Source: an uncultured Clostridia bacterium (lineage in GTDB: Bacteria > Bacillota > Clostridia > Lachnospirales > Anaerotignaceae). From it: a stretch of DNA of 7,441 nt. This document shows, one piece after another, positions 1-5,901 of this stretch. The stretch is from the NCBI GenBank assembly GCA_937888765.1, contig CALASU010000309.1:1-7441 (forward strand), read 5' to 3'. The notes under the pieces are model-generated. The model did not search any database. It was not told where the DNA came from and saw nothing but the letters and a program-made list of their open reading frames with translations. Each line of letters starts with the position of its first letter. The stretch's first letter is position 1. Made by a program: the position numbers and the translations under genes.

Positions 1-1841
1 AACTGTCCTGCGGAACGCACTAAGAAACCATCAATTTCACTTTCCAGCAGACGGTCGATTAAAGGCTGTTCTTTTTCCGCATTCCATTCTCTTGCTACTC
101 TGGGCAGAGCCGCATAGAAAGAAACGCCCTGATTATGGCATTTTTCAATCAGCTTGTCCAAATGTTTTTCCATATCCTCGGACACTTCATAATATACTCT
201 GCAAATGCCCTTTGCCTGCAATACTGCATTCAGCTGTCCCTGATTCATCACCACAGCTGTCAGTTTCTTTCTGAACAGGAAAGGTGCTTTTTCTGCTTTC
301 TGCATGGAAATATCGCCTTTTGCTTTGCGTTTGGATTTTTTCAGAATTGCCGCTTCCAGTGCCGCACACGCTTCACGGCGTACACGGTTTACTTCACTGA
401 CACTCACATAAATATACTGGTCGATTTCTGTCTGCAGATCTTCCAATACAAAAGGAGTTGCCCCCATTTTATTCACCAGTTCTCTCAGTTTCATAGGAAG
501 CATAGGAGAACTGCCCGCAGGTTCTACAATTGCACCGCTTACAAATACACTGCTTCCTGCATTATCCCACAGCTGCAGAGAAAGGGGTTCGCCCTCTTTT
601 ACACGCAGCATACCATAAATAGGCAATTTACGACGATCTTTTTCCCATGTTTTACGAATTTCATCATTCAGTGCCTTGCCATAGGTACGATATACCACAT
701 CGTTTTTCTGAATATCGCCTTCCATTGTCAGCGTGATCACTTCGCCCGCTTTAGAATGTTTTGAAACATTAGAACCTACATGCGGTTCATTCTGTGTCCA
801 GATTTCGATACCATCGCCGGGAACCAGTGCCTCACGGGTACGAATCGTTACTTTTCTGGGCTTTTCCAGATATTTATCTACAATACCGACTTTCAGACCC
901 CAGGGCTTGGGACGTTCAATACTCATCATTTCTCTGCCCGCAAAGGAAGTATAATACCCATCTGTAAAACCACCACGGTTAAACAGCTGCAGCAATGCTT
1001 TTGCATCTGCAGGATCTACTTCGTAATTTTCGGGATCTTCAAAATAACGATCAATGTATTTGCGATAAATACCTGTTACCCCTGCTACATATTCGGGGTT
1101 TTTCATTCTGCCTTCGATTTTCAGAGAAGCGATACCTGCTTCAATCAGCTCGGGCAGAATAGAAATTGTGGAAACATCCTTGGGAGAAAGCAGATAGCCT
1201 TCCGCCATATTGTCATATCCTTTATGCAGTGTATAAGGCAAACGACAAGTCTGTGCACAGCGTCCACGGTTGCCGCTTCTGCCGCCAAGCATACTGCTCA
1301 TGATACACTGACCGGAATAGCATACGCACAGTGCCCCATGCACAAAGGTTTCGATTTCCGCTTCTGTATTTTCTGTAATATGTCTGATTTCTTCCAGAGA
1401 AAGCTCTCTGCTCAGTACGATTTTGCAGAAGCCTTCTTTTTCCCAGTGCTTTACATCCGCAAGGGAGTTACAGGTCATCTGTGTACTTGCGTGCAGAGGG
1501 AAATCGGGAAAATGCTCTCTTACCAGCTTTGCCGCACCTGTATCCTGCATAATCAGTGCATCCACACCCATTTCATACAGAGATCTGATGTAGCTCAGGA
1601 AATTCTTTAATTCCTCATCTTTATAAATGGTATTTACTGTTACATATACCTTTACTCCACGCAAATGACAATAATCACAGGCTTCTTCCAGTTCCTCCAG
1701 AGAGAAATTGCCCGCATACTGTCTGGCACTGAACATCTTGCCGCCCAAATATACCGCATCACAGCCGTTGTTCACTGCCGCTTTCAGGCTCTCCATAGAA
1801 CCTGCGGGAGAAAGCAGCTCAGGTTTATTCTTTAAAGACAT
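1..1841 (-). CDS. U32 family protein (peptidase U32 / RNA hydroxylase-like) with DUF3656-type extension, 3'-truncated by the window edge
   Basis: This minus-strand gene has 613 complete codons in the window and its C-terminus lies outside. The N-terminus (LLSPAGSMESLKAAVNNGCDAVYLGG, in pieces, residues 9-34) is the typical U32 opening. The U32 signature follows: FVHGA at 166-170 with His168, cysteines 172, 174 and 179, then GNRGRCAQTCR at 190-200 with Cys195 and Cys199. A region from about residue 300 onward, including a VNRVRREA motif, matches the DUF3656 extension seen in E. coli RlhA (YdcP). Family knowledge: U32 proteins were named as collagenase-like peptidases, but characterised members (RlhA, TrhP, UbiU/UbiV) take part in O2-independent or prephenate-linked hydroxylation and use conserved cysteines, in UbiU/UbiV for an Fe-S cluster. 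Domain layout therefore favours an RlhA-like role in 23S rRNA hydroxylation, which is inference. Start: AAAGGGG sits 7 nt before the ATG at 1841. An in-frame ATG 27 nt further upstream has a weaker site. A TAAAAT at 1872-1867 could be a -10, but no good -35 is visible. Confidence 0.88.
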   Translation of the reverse strand, partial: MSLKNKPELLSPAGSMESLKAAVNNGCDAVYLGGKMFSARQYAGNFSLEELEEACDYCHLRGVKVYVTVNTIYKDEELKNFLSYIRSLYEMGVDALIMQDTGAAKLVREHFPDFPLHASTQMTCNSLADVKHWEKEGFCKIVLSRELSLEEIRHITENTEAEIETFVHGALCVCYSGQCIMSSMLGGRSGNRGRCAQTCRLPYTLHKGYDNMAEGYLLSPKDVSTISILPELIEAGIASLKIEGRMKNPEYVAGVTGIYRKYIDRYFEDPENYEVDPADAKALLQLFNRGGFTDGYYTSFAGREMMSIERPKPWGLKVGIVDKYLEKPRKVTIRTREALVPGDGIEIWTQNEPHVGSNVSKHSKAGEVITLTMEGDIQKNDVVYRTYGKALNDEIRKTWEKDRRKLPIYGMLRVKEGEPLSLQLWDNAGSSVFVSGAIVEPAGSSPMLPMKLRELVNKMGATPFVLEDLQTEIDQYIYVSVSEVNRVRREACAALEAAILKKSKRKAKGDISMQKAEKAPFLFRKKLTAVVMNQGQLNAVLQAKGICRVYYEVSEDMEKHLDKLIEKCHNQGVSFYAALPRVAREWNAEKEQPLIDRLLESEIDGFLVRSAGQ

Positions 1842-1890
1842 TGGTATTCCCCTTTCTGTCATACTCATTTTACAAATCCTGATTGCAAAA

Positions 1891-2151
1891 GGGGGAAACT
1901 TTCTTTTCTTGGGAAAAGCTTCCCCCTATAACCCCTTTCAAAAACCCGCTTAAAGCAAATAAAACCGTGAGGCTCTGCCTCACACTCTGCAAGCCTTTGA
2001 AAAGGCTTGACCGAAACTTTTTATTTGCCTTCGGCGAATACATTGAATTCTCTCTGCAAAAACAAAGTTTTTGCAAATGGGGGTCGAGGGGAATCATTCC
2101 CCTCGCAGGGTGCTCGAGGGACAGCGTCCCTCGAAAAAATTTTGATTTTTT
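1891..2151. repeat. array of short hairpins, probable interspersed palindromic repeat element
   Basis: This gene-free stretch holds a run of perfect or near-perfect inverted repeats. They are: 1891-1926 (GGGGGAA/TTCCCCC with an inner CTTTTC/GAAAAG); 1967-1983 (GTGAGGC/GCCTCAC); 1991-2008 (AAGCCTT/AAGGCTT); 2024-2038 (TTTGCC/GGCGAA with one wobble); 2055-2075 (TGCAAAAAC/GTTTTTGCA); 2085-2105 (CGAGGGGAA/TTCCCCTCG); 2114-2134 (TCGAGGGAC/GTCCCTCGA); and 2134-2151 (AAAAAAT/ATTTTTT). Most loops are 3 nt. GCAAATAAAA at 1955-1964 is complementary to TTTTATTTGC at 2019-2028, so it can enclose two of the hairpins. TTGCAAAAGGGGG at 1883 recurs as TTGCAAATGGGGG at 2071 (12 of 13 bases), and TCGAGGG recurs at 2084 and 2114, which suggests a modular build. 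Both strands stay open for 90-100 codons here, but the translations are low-complexity palindrome products without a good ribosome binding site. Whether copies occur elsewhere in the genome cannot be seen from this window. Confidence 0.7.
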
Positions 2152-2159
2152 GTTATAGT
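2131..2159 (+). promoter_or_regulatory. possible sigma-A promoter for the DUF1540 gene
   Basis: TCGAAA (2131-2136) and TATAGT (2154-2159) are separated by 17 bp and match the -35 and -10 consensus at 4 and 5 of 6 positions. The predicted start near 2166 would give a leader of about 50 nt. The -35 overlaps the last hairpins of the repeat array. The AT-rich context offers alternatives, such as TTGATT at 2142 or CATACT at 2175, so this assignment is weak. Confidence 0.3.
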
Positions 2160-2160
2160 T

Positions 2161-2216
2161 TTTGAAAAATTGCACATACTAGCCTTGTACCAAACAACAA
2201 GGGAGGTTTTTTCAAA
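2161..2216 (+). promoter_or_regulatory. structured 5' leader that can occlude the DUF1540 ribosome binding site
   Basis: TTTGAAAAA (2161-2169) is perfectly complementary to TTTTTCAAA (2208-2216), the spacer between the Shine-Dalgarno and the start codon including the A of ATG. Inside it, CCTTGT (2183-2188) pairs with ACAAGG (2197-2202), which takes in the first bases of the GGGAGG ribosome binding site at 2201-2206. The nested stems are seen in the sequence. A role in translational control is inference, and it needs a transcription start at or before about 2161. Confidence 0.4.
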
Positions 2217-2377
2217 TGGAAAAATGTAACGAATGTATCAAATGTACAGTAGAACAGTGCAGACACCACCACAACACAAAAAACTATTGCACACTGGAAT
2301 CCATTCAGGTAGGTACACACGAAATGAACCCTACAAATGACCAGTGTACAGACTGTAAATCCTTCGCTGTAAAATAA
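2216..2377 (+). CDS. DUF1540 domain-containing cysteine-rich mini-protein
   Basis: This small gene encodes 53 residues. It begins at an ATG 9 nt after a strong GGGAGG ribosome binding site. Seven cysteines are present at 4, 7, 10, 15, 25, 44 and 47, with a His triplet at 17-19. The pattern CIKCTVEQC, then YCTLESIQVGTHE, then QCTDCKSF fits the DUF1540 family, which is common in Clostridia and has the layout C-x-V-x(2)-C ... C-x(2)-I-x-V ... C-x(2)-F. The family has no established function. The cysteine pairs and histidines suggest a small metal-binding fold, which is inference. The protein has no signal peptide or membrane segment, so it is probably cytoplasmic. It stands alone, divergent from the U32 gene and closed by its own terminator. 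It is not the SCIFF ribosomal peptide of Clostridia, whose cysteine spacing differs, and no radical-SAM maturase is next to it. Confidence 0.8.
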   Translation: MEKCNECIKCTVEQCRHHHNTKNYCTLESIQVGTHEMNPTNDQCTDCKSFAVK

Positions 2378-2403
2378 AAGCGTAAAAGCGGCAGTCTGAT
2401 CTG

Positions 2404-2449
2404 AAAAGCGGATGCTTTCTATATAATTTAGAAGGTATCCGCTTTTTTC
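2404..2449 (+). terminator. intrinsic terminator after the DUF1540 gene
   Basis: A 15-bp stem is formed by 2407-2421 and 2429-2443 with a 7-nt loop. It contains only two G-U wobbles, starts with AGCGGAT/ATCCGCT, and is extended by an A-run that faces a tract of six T at 2443-2448. This is a textbook Rho-independent terminator 27 nt past the stop codon. It separates this gene from the phosphatase unit. Confidence 0.9.
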
Positions 2450-2499
2450 TGTTGCAGGAACTGTGTTTTGTACCGTACAATAAAGACGGAGGTGGAAGT

Positions 2500-3090
2500 A
2501 TGAAATTGTATTTAGTAAGACACGGCGAAACAGATATGAATGTCCGTAATATGTTTTATGGCTGGTATGATGCGGATATCAATGCAAAAGGTGTTTCTCA
2601 GGCGGAGGAACTGCGGGAAGCGTTCAAAAGGATTCATCTGGACGGGATTTATACAAGTGATCTGACAAGGGCGGCGCATACTGCAGAAATCATTGCAGAT
2701 GGCAGAGAGGTGCAGAAGGTATCTGATCTGAGAGAACTGTACTATGGCGACTGGGAAAACCGCACATGGGAAGAAATGACAGCTGAGGATCGTGTGGTAT
2801 TGAAAAAATGGGAAACTGATTGGCTGGACTGCGTGATGCCAAACGGCGAAAGTTTTATGGAATTCTATAACCGCGTGACAACAGGCTTGGATCGTATTCT
2901 GAAAGAAAATAAGAGCAAGCATATTCTGGTGGTATCCCATAATGGTGCGTTGAGTGCCATGCTGTGCCATCTGACAGGGGCAGGCCCCAGAGGATTCTGG
3001 AAATTCAATTCCAAGCAGGGGCATTACAGTGCGGTATGGGTTTCTGACAAGAAGATTACGATTGACTGTATCAATTATCCCGCAAAGTAA
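2500..3090 (+). CDS. histidine phosphatase superfamily protein (phosphoglycerate mutase / CobC-like)
   Basis: The 196-residue product opens with MKLYLVRHGETDMN, which carries the RHG signature with catalytic His8 flanked by Arg7. Other expected active-site residues are Arg57 in TSDLTRA, Glu79 in LRELYYGDWE as proton donor, and His147 in VVSHNG. The family transfers phosphate through a phosphohistidine and includes cofactor-dependent phosphoglycerate mutases and many small-molecule phosphatases. The short length and the LRELYYGDWE block resemble alpha-ribazole phosphatase (CobC) and related broad phosphatases rather than true glycolytic mutases, which are longer. No cobalamin gene is nearby, so the substrate is open. 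Start: GGAGGTG at 2488-2494 lies 5 nt before the ATG at 2500. An in-frame TTG at 2452 adds 16 unconserved residues, has no ribosome binding site and lies at the end of the terminator, so it was not used. The next gene starts 12 bp after the stop. Confidence 0.9.
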   Translation: MKLYLVRHGETDMNVRNMFYGWYDADINAKGVSQAEELREAFKRIHLDGIYTSDLTRAAHTAEIIADGREVQKVSDLRELYYGDWENRTWEEMTAEDRVVLKKWETDWLDCVMPNGESFMEFYNRVTTGLDRILKENKSKHILVVSHNGALSAMLCHLTGAGPRGFWKFNSKQGHYSAVWVSDKKITIDCINYPAK

Positions 3091-3102
3091 AGGGGATGCT
3101 GT

Positions 3103-3675
3103 ATGAAAAAAGTATATCTGAATATAGAAAATCCGGAATCCGAGCAGTATAAAAAATATACATATATGGCAGAAAACGGAGAACACTGCGAAGTAATACG
3201 GGTTGGCAAAGACTTTGCTCCCTCTGTAATGACCTGTGAGGAAAACGGCTTTCTTTCCCTGCAGCGGAAGCGGGGAATTTATCTGATCTTTGAGGGAAAT
3301 CTGCCAAAAGTGGATTTTTTCCCTGTGCCGATGCTGACGTTGTTTGCGAAAGACATGGACGGCGGCTTTTTTGCATATGCTGAAAAAGACGGACAGCAGG
3401 CGGTATATTATGTTTCTGCCGCTCTGGAATGCTGGTATCTGGCAAAGGATTTGCGGGAATTTGTACAGATGGCAGTATTTGAACCGCAGTGGAAAGAAAA
3501 AGTTACAGGCATTAGCGCAGAATATGCGGAAACGGAAAAAGAAAGAGCTGATCTTGGTATGGTGTTCGGACTGTATCCGCCGCAGGATTCTATTCTGGAA
3601 AAGGTGTATCGTGAAGATGCTTTTATGGTATATGAAAACGAAGAAAACGCACGCCGAAATCTGTGCATACTGTGA
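3103..3675 (+). CDS. hypothetical protein, 190 aa, weak SUKH (SMI1/KNR4)-like appearance
   Basis: I do not firmly recognise this gene. It starts at an ATG 7 nt after AGGGG (3091-3095), only 12 bp behind the phosphatase stop codon, so the two are probably co-transcribed. The product is soluble, with no signal peptide or membrane helix, and is acidic and rich in aromatic residues. Residues about 80-130 (LFAKDMDGGFFAYAE, then QAVYYVSAALECWYLAKDLREFV) resemble the central part of SUKH/SMI1-KNR4 folds, where a 'G-x-x-hydrophobic' strand, a short strand and a 'x-A-x-x-hxEFh' helix follow each other. In bacteria such folds often occur as immunity proteins or in general interaction roles. The resemblance is by eye and weak. 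No toxin gene lies in the window. The C-terminal 50 residues (Tyr/Glu-rich, ending near ENARRNLCIL) show no recognised motif. Confidence 0.75.
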   Translation: MKKVYLNIENPESEQYKKYTYMAENGEHCEVIRVGKDFAPSVMTCEENGFLSLQRKRGIYLIFEGNLPKVDFFPVPMLTLFAKDMDGGFFAYAEKDGQQAVYYVSAALECWYLAKDLREFVQMAVFEPQWKEKVTGISAEYAETEKERADLGMVFGLYPPQDSILEKVYREDAFMVYENEENARRNLCIL

Positions 3676-3754
3676 GGACAGATGCTCTTGAAACCCTTGG
3701 TTTTACAGGAAAAAAAGAAATTGAAAATTTTTTGCATTTGTAAAGCAAAAATAC

Positions 3755-3783
3755 TTGACAAACGTATGTAGTTTTGGTAAACT
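3755..3783 (+). promoter_or_regulatory. strong sigma-A promoter for ylxM-ffh
   Basis: A perfect -35 TTGACA (3755-3760) is followed after exactly 17 bp by TAAACT (3778-3783). A TGG immediately before the -10 makes it an extended -10 element. Initiation would fall near 3790, about 40 nt upstream of ylxM. The position, right before the first gene of the ffh cluster, fits a main operon promoter. Confidence 0.8.
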
Positions 3784-3795
3784 AGCCAAGGTGAT

Positions 3796-3817
3796 TGTAA
3801 AGTAGTTTTCCTTTACA
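3796..3817 (+). promoter_or_regulatory. leader hairpin abutting the ylxM ribosome binding site
   Basis: TGTAAAG (3796-3802) and CTTTACA (3811-3817) form a perfect 7-bp stem with an 8-nt loop. It lies between the predicted transcription start near 3790 and the GGGGG ribosome binding site at 3818-3822. It could protect the mRNA 5' end or modulate translation. The structure is seen; the role is inference. Confidence 0.4.
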
Positions 3818-3831
3818 GGGGGAAAGATGAA

Positions 3832-4176
3832 ATGGATGATATTTTGCAGCTGACGTTGCTTTATGATTTTTATGGCGAATTGCTGACAGAAAAACAGAAG
3901 CAGGTGTATGAACTGCATTATCAGAATGACCTTTCTCTGACAGAGATCGGGGAGGAACTTTCCATCAGTCGACAGGCTGTAAGGGATCAGCTCAAGCGGA
4001 CAGAAAAGATCCTGCTTGGCTACGAGGAGAAATTGCAGCTGGTTTCCCGTTTTCAGGAACAGAAAAAAGCTGTGCGGGAAATGAAAGAAAAGATGGAAGC
4101 GGTAGAACGGAAGCATCCCGATGCCGCAAAAGCAATTTCTCAGATCAAAAAAATCGCTGATGCTATTTTATCCTGA
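3832..4176 (+). CDS. ylxM: YlxM family helix-turn-helix protein associated with the signal recognition particle
   Basis: The 114-residue product is the usual length for YlxM/p13-like proteins. Residues 17-58 (LLTEKQKQVYELHYQNDLSL, then TEIGEELSISRQAVRDQLKR) form a sigma-70 region-4-like helix-turn-helix, with SISRQAV as the recognition helix. A charged segment rich in Glu, Lys and Arg from about 60 to 95 is probably a coiled coil. The family is found directly upstream of ffh in Firmicutes and Mollicutes; in Streptococcus YlxM binds SRP components and affects SRP function. The neighbour here is ffh, 17 bp downstream, whose ribosome binding site overlaps the ylxM stop region, so the two are co-expressed. 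Start: the ATG at 3832 lies 9 nt after GGGGG. An ATG at 3827 is in another frame and runs into a stop after eight codons. Confidence 0.93.
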   Translation: MDDILQLTLLYDFYGELLTEKQKQVYELHYQNDLSLTEIGEELSISRQAVRDQLKRTEKILLGYEEKLQLVSRFQEQKKAVREMKEKMEAVERKHPDAAKAISQIKKIADAILS

Positions 4177-4193
4177 AAGGAGGAAGCAATCGA

Positions 4194-5543
4194 ATGGCAT
4201 TTGAAAATCTTTCCAATAAACTGCAGGAAGTATTCAAGCAGTTAAGGGGCAAGGGTATGCTGACGGAAGCAGACGTAAAAACTGCGATGCGAGAAGTAAA
4301 GATTGCCCTTCTGGAAGCGGATGTAAACTTTAAAATCGTAAAAGACTTCATCAAAAAAGTTACGGAGCGTGCAGTTGGTACAGAGGTACTGCAGGGACTG
4401 AATCCCGGTCAGCAGGTAATCAAGATCGTAAATGAAGAACTGATCGACTTGATGGGTACAACCCAGAGCCGTCTGACATTTGCAAAACGCCCTCCTACAG
4501 TTTTTATGATGGTAGGCTTACAGGGTGCCGGTAAGACAACTACCAGCGGCAAGCTGGCGGGTCAGCTGAGAAAGCAGGGCAGAAATCCTCTGCTGGTAGC
4601 CTGTGACGTATACCGCCCCGCAGCGATCAAACAGCTGCAGGTGGTGGGGAAAAATTATAATATTCCTGTCTTTGAAATGGGTACAGAAATCAGCCCCGTG
4701 GAAATCTCCAGAAAAGCACTGGAATATGCAAGCGAACAGCACCACGATGTTGTGCTGATCGACACTGCAGGTCGTCTGCACATCAATGAAGAACTGATGC
4801 AGGAACTGCAGGACATCAAGGCAGTTGTGAAGCCGCAGGAAATTCTGCTGGTAGTCGATGCAATGACAGGGCAGGATGCTGTGACAGTTGCAGAGAGCTT
4901 TGATGGACAGCTGGGTGTGGATGGTATCATTCTGACAAAGCTGGACGGTGACGCACGAGGCGGTGCCGCACTTTCTGTCAGAAGCGTAACAAACAAACCT
5001 ATTAAATATATCGGTATGGGCGAAAAGATGGAAGACCTTGAACCTTTCTATCCCGACCGTATGGCTTCCCGTATTTTGGGTATGGGCGACGTACTTTCCC
5101 TGATTGATAAAGTACAGTCCAATATCGACGAACAGGAAGCACTGGAAATGGCGAAGAAAATGCGTTCCAACGAATTCACGCTGGAAGATTTCCTTTCCCA
5201 GATGCAGCAGATTAAGAAAATGGGTCCTTTGAAAGACCTGATGGGTATGCTGCCCGGTATGGGAAACCTGGATCTGGATGCCGCTCTGGGCGGGGTTGAT
5301 CCTCAGAAGGAAATGGCAAAAACAGAAGCCATCATCCAGTCCATGACGAAAGAGGAAAGAGCAAATCCCTCTATTCTGAATGGCCCCAGAAAGAAACGTA
5401 TTGCCGCAGGCTGCGGCAGAAGCATCGCCGATGTAAACAGACTGCTGAAACAATTTGAAGATATGAAAAAAATGATGAAGCAGCTGAATAATATGCAGAA
5501 AGGCAAGAAGGGCATGAAAGGTATGAAATTCCCCTTCTTCTGA
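4194..5543 (+). CDS. ffh: signal recognition particle protein Ffh (SRP54)
   Basis: This GTPase binds signal sequences of nascent membrane and secreted proteins and delivers ribosomes to FtsY at the membrane. The 449 residues match the normal Ffh length. The N domain spans about 1-88. The G domain carries the P-loop GLQGAGKTT (108-116), DVYRPAA (138-144), DTAGR (190-194) and TKLDGDARGG (248-257). The methionine-rich M domain runs from about 300 to the end, with MKKMMKQLNNMQ near 424-435 and a Lys/Met/Gly-rich tail ending KGMKFPFF. The SRP-RNA-binding segment is RIAAGCGRSIADVNRLLKQF (402-421). The consensus there is usually GSG, so Cys407 replaces a commonly serine position. Start: AGGAGG at 4178-4183 lies 10 nt before the ATG. 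The gene sits in the classical ylxM-ffh-rpsP order. Confidence 0.98.
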   Translation: MAFENLSNKLQEVFKQLRGKGMLTEADVKTAMREVKIALLEADVNFKIVKDFIKKVTERAVGTEVLQGLNPGQQVIKIVNEELIDLMGTTQSRLTFAKRPPTVFMMVGLQGAGKTTTSGKLAGQLRKQGRNPLLVACDVYRPAAIKQLQVVGKNYNIPVFEMGTEISPVEISRKALEYASEQHHDVVLIDTAGRLHINEELMQELQDIKAVVKPQEILLVVDAMTGQDAVTVAESFDGQLGVDGIILTKLDGDARGGAALSVRSVTNKPIKYIGMGEKMEDLEPFYPDRMASRILGMGDVLSLIDKVQSNIDEQEALEMAKKMRSNEFTLEDFLSQMQQIKKMGPLKDLMGMLPGMGNLDLDAALGGVDPQKEMAKTEAIIQSMTKEERANPSILNGPRKKRIAAGCGRSIADVNRLLKQFEDMKKMMKQLNNMQKGKKGMKGMKFPFF

Positions 5544-5553
5544 TAAAAAAGTA

Positions 5554-5600
5554 ACTTGTTCCATCAGGAATTAAGAAGATAAAGATAACAATAAACAAGT
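5554..5600 (+). other. inverted repeat in the ffh-rpsP gap
   Basis: ACTTGTT (5554-5560) and AACAAGT (5594-5600) are perfect 7-bp complements separated by 33 nt. They occupy the 82-bp AT-rich gap between ffh and rpsP, ending 11 nt before the rpsP AGGAGG. There is no T tract, so it is not a terminator. A processing site or a leader structure is possible, as is chance. Confidence 0.25.
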
Positions 5601-5625
5601 ATTTACATTTTAGGAGGACAAAATC

Positions 5626-5874
5626 ATGGCAGTAAGAATTAGACTGAAAAGACTGGGCGCAAAAAAAGCACCTTTTTACAGAATCGTAGTAGCAGATTCC
5701 AGAACATCCAGAAACGGTAAATCCATCGACGAAATCGGTATCTACGATCCTACAAAAGAACCCGTAGTTCTGAAAGTAGACGCAGAAGCAGCTAACAAAT
5801 GGCTGGCAAACGGCGCACAGCCTTCCGACACAGTAAAAGCTCTGCTGAAAAAAGCTGGCGTAATCGCTGAATAA
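5626..5874 (+). CDS. rpsP: 30S ribosomal protein S16
   Basis: S16 binds 16S rRNA early in 30S assembly. The 82-residue length is normal. The N-terminus MAVRIRLKRLGAKKAPFYRI is diagnostic, followed by VVADSRTSRNGKSIDEIGIYDPT (pieces at 21-43) and a C-terminal region around LANGAQPSDTVKALLKKAG (61-79). A strong AGGAGG at 5612-5617 lies 8 nt before the ATG. Codon use is strongly biased (GTA, GCA, AAA, CTG), as expected for a highly expressed gene. It follows ffh by 82 bp and precedes khpA by 27 bp. Confidence 0.98.
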   Translation: MAVRIRLKRLGAKKAPFYRIVVADSRTSRNGKSIDEIGIYDPTKEPVVLKVDAEAANKWLANGAQPSDTVKALLKKAGVIAE

Positions 5875-5901
5875 TTCCGAGAATAAGCGGAGGCCTCGAT
5901 T

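Noticed and set aside
135..1610. Long plus-strand frames (209 and 276 codons) opposite the U32 gene
   Set aside because: They are antisense shadows of a clearly conserved coding frame, with Cys/Phe/His-rich translations and no ribosome binding sites.
1870..2175. Long open frames on both strands across the hairpin array (101 codons minus, 91 codons plus)
   Set aside because: They arise from the palindromic repeats, lack a suitable ribosome binding site and give no recognisable protein; the minus-strand frame would also run up to the U32 leader.
2216..2377. SCIFF-type ribosomally made peptide
   Set aside because: The cysteine spacing fits DUF1540, not the six-cysteine SCIFF core, and no radical-SAM maturase is adjacent.
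2452..2481. Possible promoter TTGCAG-N18-TACAAT before the phosphatase gene
   Set aside because: The -10 is good, but the -35 matches only 3 of 6, and the predicted start near 2488 would cut into the ribosome binding site.
3691..3751. Hairpins AAACC/GGTTT (3691-3703) and TTTTTGC/GCAAAAA (3729-3751) as a terminator after the 190-residue protein
   Set aside because: The stems are short and AT-rich, and neither is followed by a T tract on the plus strand.
2178..3787. Shared ACTAGCC at 2178-2184 and 3781-3787, as if both marked a common promoter or operator box
   Set aside because: It is only seven bases, flanks differ, and the first copy has no -35 at a suitable distance, so chance is the simpler explanation.
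4518..5564. 348-codon minus-strand frame opposite ffh
   Set aside because: The Ffh frame is unmistakable from end to end; the antisense product is a His/Phe/Cys-rich shadow.
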